Assembly: GCA_963712955.1 (NCBI GenBank)
Contig: CAVQKF010000014.1
Location: 372,001-436,000 of the forward strand
DNA length: 64,000 bases
DNA from: DATFVJ01 sp963712955
Lineage (GTDB): Bacteria; Actinomycetota; Actinomycetes; Streptosporangiales; Streptosporangiaceae
Direction: 5' to 3'
In this document: positions 32,830-39,861 of the stretch, in pieces
Layout of the letters: every line of letters begins with the position of its first letter
How positions within the stretch are numbered: the first letter of the stretch is position 1
The notes under the pieces: generated by a model
Told to the model about the DNA's origin: nothing
The model's input: the letters and a program-made list of their open reading frames with translations, nothing else
Database searches by the model: none
Position numbers and translations under genes: made by a program

Positions 32830-33708
32830 TCACACGGCTTCGCTCAGCGGCTGGTGCGGTGCGACGGGCGGTTGGGCGTCAGCCCACGCGCTGTCGAGGA
32901 ACGCGCTGAGCTCGGCGGTAAGCCGGCCGGGCCGCAGCCACAGCTCGGCGATGTTATGGCTGCGGAGGAGCCGGGCGTCGGGCAACTGGCTCGCCAGGTT
33001 TTCCGCATCGCTGAACGGGTGCATCAGGCCCCGCCGGTGTCCCATTACGAGCGCCGGGGCACTGACGGACCGGCGCTGCTCAACGGTCGGAGCGATGGGC
33101 CCAAGCAGGATGCCATGCAGCACGGCGGCGAGCTCGCCCGGATCGCACGCCGCGGCATTGATGAGCGAGTCGAGCGGACCGAACCCCGATCGGGGCAGGC
33201 GCGTCGCCGCCCAGGAGACCAGCCGCGCCGCAGCCCCGGCGTTGCGGAGGCCGATCAGGAGAGGCAGGAATATGGTTACGGCCGTCGGCATTCCCCACTC
33301 GAGCACCGGCATGTCCAGGATCAGGCCGCTGACCCTTTCTGGTGCCGCCACCGCGGTCAGCAGGCTCACATCGGCGCCCAGCGAGACACCCCCGAGGACC
33401 GCCTTGTCGACGCCCAGCGTGTCGAGAAGGCAGATCACCTGCTGGACGTGAAGGTCCATCCGATGGGCGGCAGGATCGCTGGGCTTGTCACTGTGGCCAT
33501 GACCCAGGAGGTCGAGCAGCACGACCCGGTTGCCATGAGCGGCGAGTGACTGGGCCAGGCCACGGCCGAGGTTGGCGTCGAGCAGCAAACCGTGCAGCCA
33601 CAGGAGCACCCTGTCGCCTGAACCGTAGACCTCGTAACTCAGCTCGTGCTCACCGTAAGGCAGCACATGCCGGGTGTGGCTTACGCCGCCGGCGCGCTCA
33701 ATGCTCAC
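32830..33708 (-). CDS. Alpha/beta-fold hydrolase
   Basis: About 292 residues with the hydrolase core: VLLWLHGLLLDANLGRGLAQ (oxyanion loop), GGVSLGADVSL (nucleophile elbow Gly-x-Ser-x-Gly), VVLLDLLGHGHSDKP, and His in LLRSHNIAEL. The segment MGHRRGLMHPFSDAENL has Gly where relatives have the acidic residue (RDPxHP), so the catalytic triad may be incomplete. The start is uncertain: the frame is open to 33930 and GTG 33708 is the closest start to the conserved region. Confidence 0.75.
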   Translation of the reverse strand: MSIERAGGVSHTRHVLPYGEHELSYEVYGSGDRVLLWLHGLLLDANLGRGLAQSLAAHGNRVVLLDLLGHGHSDKPSDPAAHRMDLHVQQVICLLDTLGVDKAVLGGVSLGADVSLLTAVAAPERVSGLILDMPVLEWGMPTAVTIFLPLLIGLRNAGAAARLVSWAATRLPRSGFGPLDSLINAAACDPGELAAVLHGILLGPIAPTVEQRRSVSAPALVMGHRRGLMHPFSDAENLASQLPDARLLRSHNIAELWLRPGRLTAELSAFLDSAWADAQPPVAPHQPLSEAV

Positions 33709-34115
33709 CACGCCCGCCTTCTGACTGTGATCCACTACCGCGCTCAGGCCAGCACCGTGCCACGCGGCCGCACGCTCCGGCTCGTGCCGATCGACCATGC
33801 TGTCGCGTGTAACCCCGCGCTCATCGTGGGGCCCGCGCACCCCCGCCGCGTAAGCAACTCTGTCACCACCACCACCGAACGGCCCTTTGAGCACCTTGGA
33901 GAGCCCGCTTTTGCCCACCGTCACGTGCACGACTTTCCCCTCATGTCCGCCCGTTGCACAGCGCAGCCCCAGTCTTCGGGCGCGCCCCCTGCTCGCGTTC
34001 TGTTAGAGACAGAGCACGCAGTTGACCCGCTGATACATCTGCGATAGGGGTAATCGGCGCCGGTGGCGGCGAGCGAGAATTCGCTGAGCTGGTTTCCGGT
34101 CGGTTTACTGAGTCA
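33709..34115. other. Intergenic region without recognised gene
   Basis: About 400 bp before the IS630-like scrap. Open frames exist but show no family signature; the hydrolase gene may extend into it by an alternative start. Confidence 0.3.
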
Positions 34116-34212
34116 TTAATCCGTCGGCAGCACGCCGAGCTCGGCGGCAATCCGCTCGATACCGCAACCGCTCCGGGCAAGCTCCGGGCACGCCAGCACT
34201 ATCCGCACCCGC
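34116..34212 (-). pseudogene. Possible IS630-type transposase HTH scrap
   Basis: The minus strand reads RVRIVLACPELARSGCGIER and IAAELGVLPTD before a stop. This resembles the N-terminal HTH (RARIVLACAEG...AAELGV) of IS630-family transposases. Only about 31 codons, so tentative. Confidence 0.35.
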
Positions 34213-34220
34213 AAATAGAC

Positions 34221-35384
34221 TTATGACACACAGATCAGCCCCCACGGCCGCTCGTTGCTGCGTGTGATGACGATGGTGGCACGCCGATCCCCGTGCAGGT
34301 TGAGGCGGCGGCGAATCTGCTCCACGTCTCCCGCGAGTCCGCGGCGCCTGATGTCGACGGCGCCGATGCCGAGAGCGCGCGCCCGCTGAGCGAATCGCTT
34401 TTCATTCCAGGGCGCGGATTCCAGGATCCGCAGGCTCCGGGCAAACGGGGTGTCGCACCGGCTGTCGGCGGAAAGAAACGCGATCCTAGGGTCGATCTTC
34501 CAGGCATCCAGCTGCCGGGCCAGCTCTTCCACCAGCCCTGCGCGGGTGATGGCCGGGCTTGGGTCGAGCAAGAACTGGCCCGGCGGGGCCACCGGCACGT
34601 CGGCTCCGGGCGCCGCGGTCAGCGTGCCCCCGAACGGGAGCACGGTAGCCCGGCGGCAGGTTGTGGCGAGCGCCGGGGACCAAAGCAAGGCTTCCTTCAG
34701 GTCGCGGCCGACGGCGACGAACTCGGCTTCCCAGCCGGCTGGAACCATTCCGTGCGGCAGTCCGGGAGCGGCCTTTATCCCGACCGCGGGCACCCGGCCG
34801 GCCAGGTCCAGGCACCATCGCAGCGGCGGCTCGCTGCGGCCGGGCCGCAGGCGGTTGGCGCCGGCCCGGCGGGCCGGGTCGGCAAAGACCGCGTGCACTC
34901 CGTTCAGCGGGACCTCTCGGACATCGGCGCAGACAGCGATCAGGTCGCACGCAGCGCCGTAGACCTCTGCGTTGTGCCGGGTGAACCGCAGGCTCAGCCA
35001 GTCGCGGTCGATCGCCAGAACGCGGCGGCCGGCGCCCAGGGCGATCAGGTTGCCCCCGATGCCGCAGCAGAGGTCTGCCACGACGCGGTACGCCTCATAG
35101 CGGGCGGCGCTGTGGCAGGCGGTGAGTTCGGAGGACGCCTGTTCCAGCCCTGCCCTGGTGAACAGCATCTGGTCGGAGCGGCTGAACTTGGCGCGGCCGG
35201 CTTCGCGCAGCGTCTGCTGCGACAGAGCCGCGGCTACGAGCGCAGGTGGATAGTGACCGCGCAGAGACTCCGCCAGCCGCAGCGCATGCGCGGGGCTCAT
35301 TTGCTCTGTGGACAAGCGCACAAGCAGCTGCTCTCCTTGCGGCGAGAGCAACGCCGCCAGCCCTCCTTCGCCGGCTACGGTCAC
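34221..35384 (-). CDS. Class I SAM-dependent methyltransferase with THUMP-like domain
   Basis: 387 residues. The centre holds SAM motif I (VVADLCCGIGGNLIALGAG), then VLAIDRDWLSLRFTRHNAEV and the acidic motif VFADPARRAG; the C-terminal 60-70 residues correspond to a THUMP-like domain (RRRGLAGDVEQIRRRL ... ERPWGLIC). Such proteins occur singly across actinobacteria and probably methylate RNA, though the substrate is unproven. The start is GTG 35384 with GGAGGGAAG upstream. Confidence 0.85.
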   Translation of the reverse strand: MTVAGEGGLAALLSPQGEQLLVRLSTEQMSPAHALRLAESLRGHYPPALVAAALSQQTLREAGRAKFSRSDQMLFTRAGLEQASSELTACHSAARYEAYRVVADLCCGIGGNLIALGAGRRVLAIDRDWLSLRFTRHNAEVYGAACDLIAVCADVREVPLNGVHAVFADPARRAGANRLRPGRSEPPLRWCLDLAGRVPAVGIKAAPGLPHGMVPAGWEAEFVAVGRDLKEALLWSPALATTCRRATVLPFGGTLTAAPGADVPVAPPGQFLLDPSPAITRAGLVEELARQLDAWKIDPRIAFLSADSRCDTPFARSLRILESAPWNEKRFAQRARALGIGAVDIRRRGLAGDVEQIRRRLNLHGDRRATIVITRSNERPWGLICVS

Positions 35385-35404
35385 GCGTCCGCTTCCCTCC
35401 AGCC

Positions 35405-35460
35405 GCTGCAGGACGGGCTCGCCATAAGGCTAGCTGCAGGACGGGCTCGCCGTAAGGCTA
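35405..35460. repeat. 28-bp tandem duplication
   Basis: Two adjacent 28-bp copies beginning GCTGCAGGACGGGCTCGCC differ at one base (35405-35432, 35433-35460), in the gap between the divergent methyltransferase and ABC transporter genes. Confidence 0.85.
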
Positions 35461-35523
35461 GTCGATCCGCGCCGACCTTGACCCTGGCCCGCCTGCCGCT
35501 ACCCTTCACCTCAGGAGGCTTTC

Positions 35524-35545
35524 ACACGGGATCCTGGATCCGTGT
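35524..35545. promoter_or_regulatory. Palindrome upstream of the ABC exporter operon
   Basis: ACACGGGATCC then TGGATCCGTGT form an imperfect 22-bp palindrome about 70 bp before the ATPase gene. A possible operator; no dedicated regulator is adjacent. Confidence 0.35.
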
Positions 35546-35613
35546 CACCCCATCCGGCGTGAAAGACGCCCAGCAGCGCGCGGCTGCTTCCACACATACG
35601 GAGATCGATCTCT

Positions 35614-36597
35614 GTGCAGGAGATGGGCCAGCAGGACAGAGCTGCCGGCGGCACGCTCGAGCTCGTCGGCCTGTGCCGCCGCTACGGCGCGGTGGTTGCC
35701 CTGGACGACCTGACCTTCACGGTTCCCGCAGCCCAGGTCTTCGGTTTTCTCGGACCCAACGGAGCAGGCAAGACCACGGCCATGCGAGCGATCGTCGGCG
35801 TCGTGGCACTTGACGCTGGCGAGGTGCGCTGGAGCGGGCGGGCGATCGGCGCGCAGACCCGGCGCCGTATCGGCTACATGCCGGAGGAACGGGGCCTGTA
35901 TCCAGCCATGAGAGTGCTCGACCAGCTCGAGTATCTGGCCCGGCTGCACGGGATGACCGCCGCCGACGCCGCCGGTGCCGCCCAGCGCTGGAGCGAGCGC
36001 CTGGGCGTGGGTGGCTACGGGCAGGCCAAGGTGGAGACCCTGTCGCTGGGCAACCAGCAGCGGGTCCAGCTCGCGGCCGCACTCGTCCATGAGCCCGAGC
36101 TGCTCGTCCTCGACGAGCCGTTCTCCGGCCTTGACCCCGTCGGCGTGGACGCGATGAGCAAGGTACTGGCCGAACGCGCCGCCGCGGGTGTGACCATGCT
36201 GTTCTCCAGCCACCAGCTGGACCTGGTCGAGCACCTGTGCCAGGCCGTGGCGATCATCCACCGGGGGCGGCTCGTGGCAGAGGGAACCGTTGAGGACCTG
36301 GCGCTCGGCGGTCAGCTCAAGGTGGCGGTCAGGGTGACGGGCGACGATCAGGGTCACTGGGCGCGTGATCTTGGCAACATCGCCGTGGTGGGCGCGATCA
36401 GCCGCGGCACCGTTCACCTGTCTTTGGCCAGCCGGGATGACGCGCAGGCCGTCCTGGACGTGGCAAGGGCGGCGGGCCCGCTTGAGCACTTCAGCTTCGA
36501 GGGGCGCCGGCTGTCCGAGGTGTTCCGTGACGCGGTAGGCGCGCCGGTCGAGGAGGTCACGGCGATCGACGGCAGCGCGACGCACGGACCGCGCTGA
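35614..36597 (+). CDS. ABC exporter ATP-binding protein
   Basis: 327-residue ATPase of the DrrA/NatA type. Walker A GPNGAGKTT, signature LSLGNQQRVQLAAAL (LSLGN variant of LSGGQ), Walker B LLVLDEPFSGLDP, switch His in LFSSHQLDLVEHL. The last 80 residues form the extra C-terminal domain of this group. It works with the permease 66 bp downstream, probably exporting a small ion or drug; the substrate is unknown. GTG 35614 is used; an ATG at 35623 is an alternative. Confidence 0.88.
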   Translation: MQEMGQQDRAAGGTLELVGLCRRYGAVVALDDLTFTVPAAQVFGFLGPNGAGKTTAMRAIVGVVALDAGEVRWSGRAIGAQTRRRIGYMPEERGLYPAMRVLDQLEYLARLHGMTAADAAGAAQRWSERLGVGGYGQAKVETLSLGNQQRVQLAAALVHEPELLVLDEPFSGLDPVGVDAMSKVLAERAAAGVTMLFSSHQLDLVEHLCQAVAIIHRGRLVAEGTVEDLALGGQLKVAVRVTGDDQGHWARDLGNIAVVGAISRGTVHLSLASRDDAQAVLDVARAAGPLEHFSFEGRRLSEVFRDAVGAPVEEVTAIDGSATHGPR

Positions 36598-36637
36598 AGA
36601 AACGGACCGCGCTGAAGAAACGGACCGCGCTGAAGAA
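36584..36637. repeat. Three perfect 18-bp repeats between ATPase and permease genes
   Basis: ACGGACCGCGCTGAAGAA occurs three times without mismatch. The first copy contains the ATPase stop codon, so two extra copies lie in the short intercistronic region. Likely recent slippage expansion that lengthens the gap before the permease ribosome site. Confidence 0.9.
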
Positions 36638-36663
36638 GTGGCCGCGGCGAGAGGAGGGCGCCG

Positions 36664-37878
36664 ATGACCCGGCAGTGGTGGCAGGTCACCTGGCTGGTCG
36701 CCAGGCGGGAGATGGCCGAACGATCGCGGGCCAAATCATTCTGGGTCGCCAGCGTGATCCTGCTGGTGGCCGTCGCGGCGGCCGTCATCATTCCTGCGCT
36801 GCTCAGCGGGCACAAGTCGACTGCACGTGTCGGCGTCGTGGGCGCTCAGGCGGCCGCGATGAACGCGGTCGCGGTAGAGGCCGGCCACATCACCGGAACA
36901 GTTGTCACCGTCGTCAGGGTCCCTGACGTGGCGACCGCGCAGGCCCAGCTCCGGTCGGGCATGCTCGCCGCGGTGCTCGTCGGCGACACTGAGGTCCTTG
37001 TCAAGCAGCAGCCGATCGGTGGATCCTCCACTCCGGGATCGAGTCTGGCCGGCGTGCTGTCCCAGATCGGCGGGCTGCAGCGGCTGTATGCGCTGCTGCC
37101 GCCCGGATCCGCCGCGGCCATCACCAGCCACGGGATCGCGCTGCCGGTTCGCGGCCTGATCCCGCCGCCCCGCGGGCTTGCGAGCAGGATCACCGGGCTG
37201 GGCGTCGCGATCCTCATCTACGTTTTCCTCGTCACCTATGGAACGCGTATCGCGATCGGGGTGGGCGAGGAAAAGGCAAGCAGGGTCGTCGAGGTGCTCC
37301 TGGCGACCATGCGGCCAGTCCAGCTTCTCGCGGGCAAGGTATTCGGCGTGGGCGTCCTCGCTCTCGCCCAGATCGCAGCCATGGTCGTCGTTTTCCTTGG
37401 TCTGGGCTATGCGTTTGGCTCGGTCATCGTGCGCGGCTCGCAGGCGGGCGTGATCTGGGCCGGGGCCCTGTGGCTCGTGCTCGGGTACGCGTTTTACTGC
37501 ACCGCGTTCGCGGCCGCCGGCTGGCTCATCAGCCGGCAAGCGGATGCCTACAACGCGACGCTGCCGCTGCAGATACCTCCGTTGCTCGCGTACCTCCTTT
37601 CTTACACGGTCCTGTACGCGAGCGGGGTCAACTGGTTCTACCGTGTCCTGGCCTTCCTGCCCCCGACGGCACCGGTCGCCATGCCTGTGCTCGTCGCGGT
37701 GGGGGCGGCGCCGGCCTGGCAGATAGCGCTGTCGGCGGTGATCTGCGTCGCGGGTACCGTCGCGATGGCCCGGCTGGCCGGGACGATCTACGAAAGAGCC
37801 ATCCTGCGCACCGGCGGCCGGGTCAGGGTGAGGCAGGTACTCAGATCGCCGGACCGGGCCAACGCGCCCGCCGGATGA
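36664..37878 (+). CDS. ABC-2 type permease (NatB-like)
   Basis: 404-residue membrane subunit: one N-terminal helix (VASVILLVAVAAAVIIPALL), a large extracytoplasmic domain of about 130 residues, then five or six helices. The GEEKASRVVEVLLATMRP motif is typical of NatB/YhaP permeases. A strong GAGGAGG lies 6 nt before the ATG. It is co-transcribed with the ATPase upstream. Confidence 0.87.
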   Translation: MTRQWWQVTWLVARREMAERSRAKSFWVASVILLVAVAAAVIIPALLSGHKSTARVGVVGAQAAAMNAVAVEAGHITGTVVTVVRVPDVATAQAQLRSGMLAAVLVGDTEVLVKQQPIGGSSTPGSSLAGVLSQIGGLQRLYALLPPGSAAAITSHGIALPVRGLIPPPRGLASRITGLGVAILIYVFLVTYGTRIAIGVGEEKASRVVEVLLATMRPVQLLAGKVFGVGVLALAQIAAMVVVFLGLGYAFGSVIVRGSQAGVIWAGALWLVLGYAFYCTAFAAAGWLISRQADAYNATLPLQIPPLLAYLLSYTVLYASGVNWFYRVLAFLPPTAPVAMPVLVAVGAAPAWQIALSAVICVAGTVAMARLAGTIYERAILRTGGRVRVRQVLRSPDRANAPAG

Positions 37879-37892
37879 AGGCGCAGTCCGCT

Positions 37893-37934
37893 GATTCCCA
37901 TGTGGCCGCCCGTGATTCCCATGTGGCCGCCCGC
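37893..37934. repeat. 21-bp tandem duplication
   Basis: GATTCCCATGTGGCCGCCCG plus one base is present twice in tandem after the permease stop. The following 200 bp hold only an unsupported open frame. Confidence 0.85.
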
Positions 37935-38130
37935 GAGCGGGCTCGCTTGTCACATCCCACGTCGGCACGCTCGGTGAAGGGCTGATGACCAAGGCGAAGG
38001 GCAAGCTCACCGAGGACGGGATGCTGAGCTGGGCTGCGTCACTCCGCGCAGCCGTTAAGGATCATGTTTGCCCGGCTGAACGGGACACGTGGGGCGCTCG
38101 GTCCGTGTGCGCAACGTGTGGCCGCGCTTC

Positions 38131-38769
38131 TCAGCAGGGGTCCCGGCCGAGGAAGGCGACCAGCCGGTCACTCGAGGTTGCGAGTGGGGACACGGCGACC
38201 GGGGGCGCGAACCGTGCGGGCCGGTCGGTGCCCGCGACGAACGCCGGGCAGAGCCGGAGCAACTCCCCGGCCAGTTCCACCGGGATCGGGCGGTGACGTC
38301 CACATGCTCGCGCGACGTCCCACCCATGTACGGCGACCTCGACAGCCCCAACGCATGTCACGATGCTCGTGGACACCGGGCAGCCGCCGACGAAGACGAG
38401 GTCGCCGCCACCACCCGCCCATGCGCCAAGGAGCCGGCACGCACGGCCCTTCAGCGCGTCGACGATGTCCGCTGCCGGGTCATCGTGACCAGTGACGGGC
38501 CCGTGCCCGGGGCCGTGCGCGTGCCCAGGGCCGTGCCCGGCATCCACGTGCCCGACGTCGACATGCCCGACGTCGACGGCCTCCTGGAGCGCGACGAGCG
38601 AGTCGTTCATATGCGCAAGCAACCCGCGCAGGTCCCATTCCGCGCACGGCGTCCGACGGGACAGGGCCGGCGAGGTCACGATGTGAAGGCTGCCGAGGGT
38701 GTAGCTGATCGCACGCTCGAGCAGCGCGACCCCTCCGAACAGCGTTCCAGGTGCGCGGGATTCACTCAT
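38131..38769 (-). CDS. TIGR03086-type DinB-fold metal-binding protein with His-rich insert
   Basis: 212 residues of the mycothiol-dependent maleylpyruvate isomerase-like/DinB superfamily: RRTPCAEWDLRGLLAHMNDS with the metal-ligand His, VEVAVHGWDVARACG with the second ligand pair, and LRLCPAFVAGTDRPARFAPP at the end. Between residues about 70 and 100 is an inserted His/Gly-rich run (VGHVDVGHVDAGHGPGHAHG, then PGHGPVTGHDD) not usual for the family. It could bind metal or be a slippage product. Mycothiol-dependent transfer is inferred from the family. Confidence 0.8.
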   Translation of the reverse strand: MSESRAPGTLFGGVALLERAISYTLGSLHIVTSPALSRRTPCAEWDLRGLLAHMNDSLVALQEAVDVGHVDVGHVDAGHGPGHAHGPGHGPVTGHDDPAADIVDALKGRACRLLGAWAGGGGDLVFVGGCPVSTSIVTCVGAVEVAVHGWDVARACGRHRPIPVELAGELLRLCPAFVAGTDRPARFAPPVAVSPLATSSDRLVAFLGRDPC

Positions 38770-39219
38770 GACCTGGCCGGGAGGTCCGCTAGAGGCAGGA
38801 ACTCCTCCTCGACCGTGGTGCCCGTCATCGTCACGACGTCCTCTCTGCCCTTGGCCCCGGCACTCAAGCTGCCCTCAGCGTGTACTGACGCGGCAGAGGA
38901 CAAGAAGTCATCGGTGCCGAGCCATGAATTTCGCTACGTACCCGATCTGTGCGGATATGCACGTGGCAGCAGTGGGGAAGACCCGCGGCCAAGCGACAGG
39001 CAGACAAACATGATCCTGAACGGCTGCGCGGAGTGGCACAACCGTCGATACAGGCACCGCCGCGGGGAGAGGCGCCGCTGCCCGGGCGAACCTGCTGGTC
39101 GTGGGCAGGGTTACCTGGCCAGCCGCTCCTGTCGTACGGGCCGCCTTCTGTAGGGTGGACGAAACCGGCTGCGAACCGGTGATCGCATCCGCACATGGCC
39201 GAGGCTGAGGGAACCATTC
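38770..39219. other. Gene-free region upstream of the monooxygenase-like gene
   Basis: 450 bp between divergent genes. Long open frames in several directions are shadows typical of GC-rich DNA and show no family signature. It presumably contains both promoters. Confidence 0.35.
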
Positions 39220-39549
39220 ATGATCTTCATCGTCGTCAAGTGGACCATCAGGCCCGAGCGGAGTGGCGAGTGGCTCGCGCTCGTCGATGACTTCACCCAG
39301 GCCACCCGGAGGGAACCGGGCAACATCTTCTTCGAATGGTCCAGGAGCGTCGACAACCCCCACCAGTTCGTCCTGGTCGAGGGCTTCGAGGAGGGCGAGG
39401 CTGGCGCGGCGCACGTGAACTCAGACCACTTCAAGACCGCCATGACCTGGATGCCCGAGATGATCACGGAGAGACCAGAGATCATCAACGTGCGGGTGCC
39501 GGGGAACGGCTGGGCGAGGATGGCGGAAGTCACGCCGTCCAGGGCCTAG
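39220..39549 (+). CDS. Antibiotic biosynthesis monooxygenase (YgiN-like)
   Basis: 109-residue ABM-domain protein: FIVVKWTIRPERSGEWLALV, EPGNIFFEWSRSVDNPHQFV, then DHFKTAMTWMPEMI. It resembles putative quinol monooxygenases, small dimeric ferredoxin-like proteins that oxidise quinols without cofactor. ATG 39220 has GAGGG about 8 nt upstream. A complex inverted-repeat structure follows it. Confidence 0.85.
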   Translation: MIFIVVKWTIRPERSGEWLALVDDFTQATRREPGNIFFEWSRSVDNPHQFVLVEGFEEGEAGAAHVNSDHFKTAMTWMPEMITERPEIINVRVPGNGWARMAEVTPSRA

Positions 39550-39561
39550 CCGAGGCCTAGC

Positions 39562-39769
39562 CGTTGACCGGAAATTCCGGCCGGTGATCCGGGCGTGCTT
39601 GGCGCCGACCGTGAACTGGTGGCATGCGAGCGGGTTCCTGCGTCTTCCCCCCCGAAAACGTCGTCCCTGCGGGCGGAATGTCCGTTTTTTGTGACGTTTT
39701 CGGGGGGGAAGTTGTGTTGCTGGCCTGCAGGCGCCGGGCCCGTGGGCTGCTCACATTTTCCGGTCAACG
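39562..39769. repeat. Nested inverted repeats (candidate MITE or bidirectional terminator)
   Basis: Outer pair: CGTTGACCGGAAA (39562-39574) and TTTCCGGTCAACG (39757-39769), perfect. Inner pair: CTTCCCCCCCGAAAACGTC (39644-39662) and GACGTTTTCGGGGGGGAAG (39693-39711), a perfect 19-bp stem with a 30-nt loop. The 208-bp unit fills the gap between convergent genes, so the inner hairpin could terminate both. The outer terminal-type repeats also suggest a small non-coding transposable element. Confidence 0.75.
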
Positions 39770-39861
39770 ATCTGTACCGCGGCGTCTCGTACACAGGTGG
39801 CCCCCGACCGCCTGATGGGACCGGCCACCGGCCATCAGCGCCAGCACGTACCTGGATCCGG

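Noticed and set aside
37985..38296. Open frame beginning MTKAKGKLTEDG, slightly like CsbD stress proteins
   Set aside because: The similarity ends after about a dozen residues and most of the frame is antisense to the supported DinB-fold gene.
38089..39153. 354-residue plus-strand ORF
   Set aside because: Antisense to the DinB-fold gene over most of its length, without a ribosome site or family signature.
39155..39185. ACCGG CTGCGAA CCGGT resembling an anticodon stem-loop
   Set aside because: No D-arm, T-arm or acceptor stem at the right distances on either strand.
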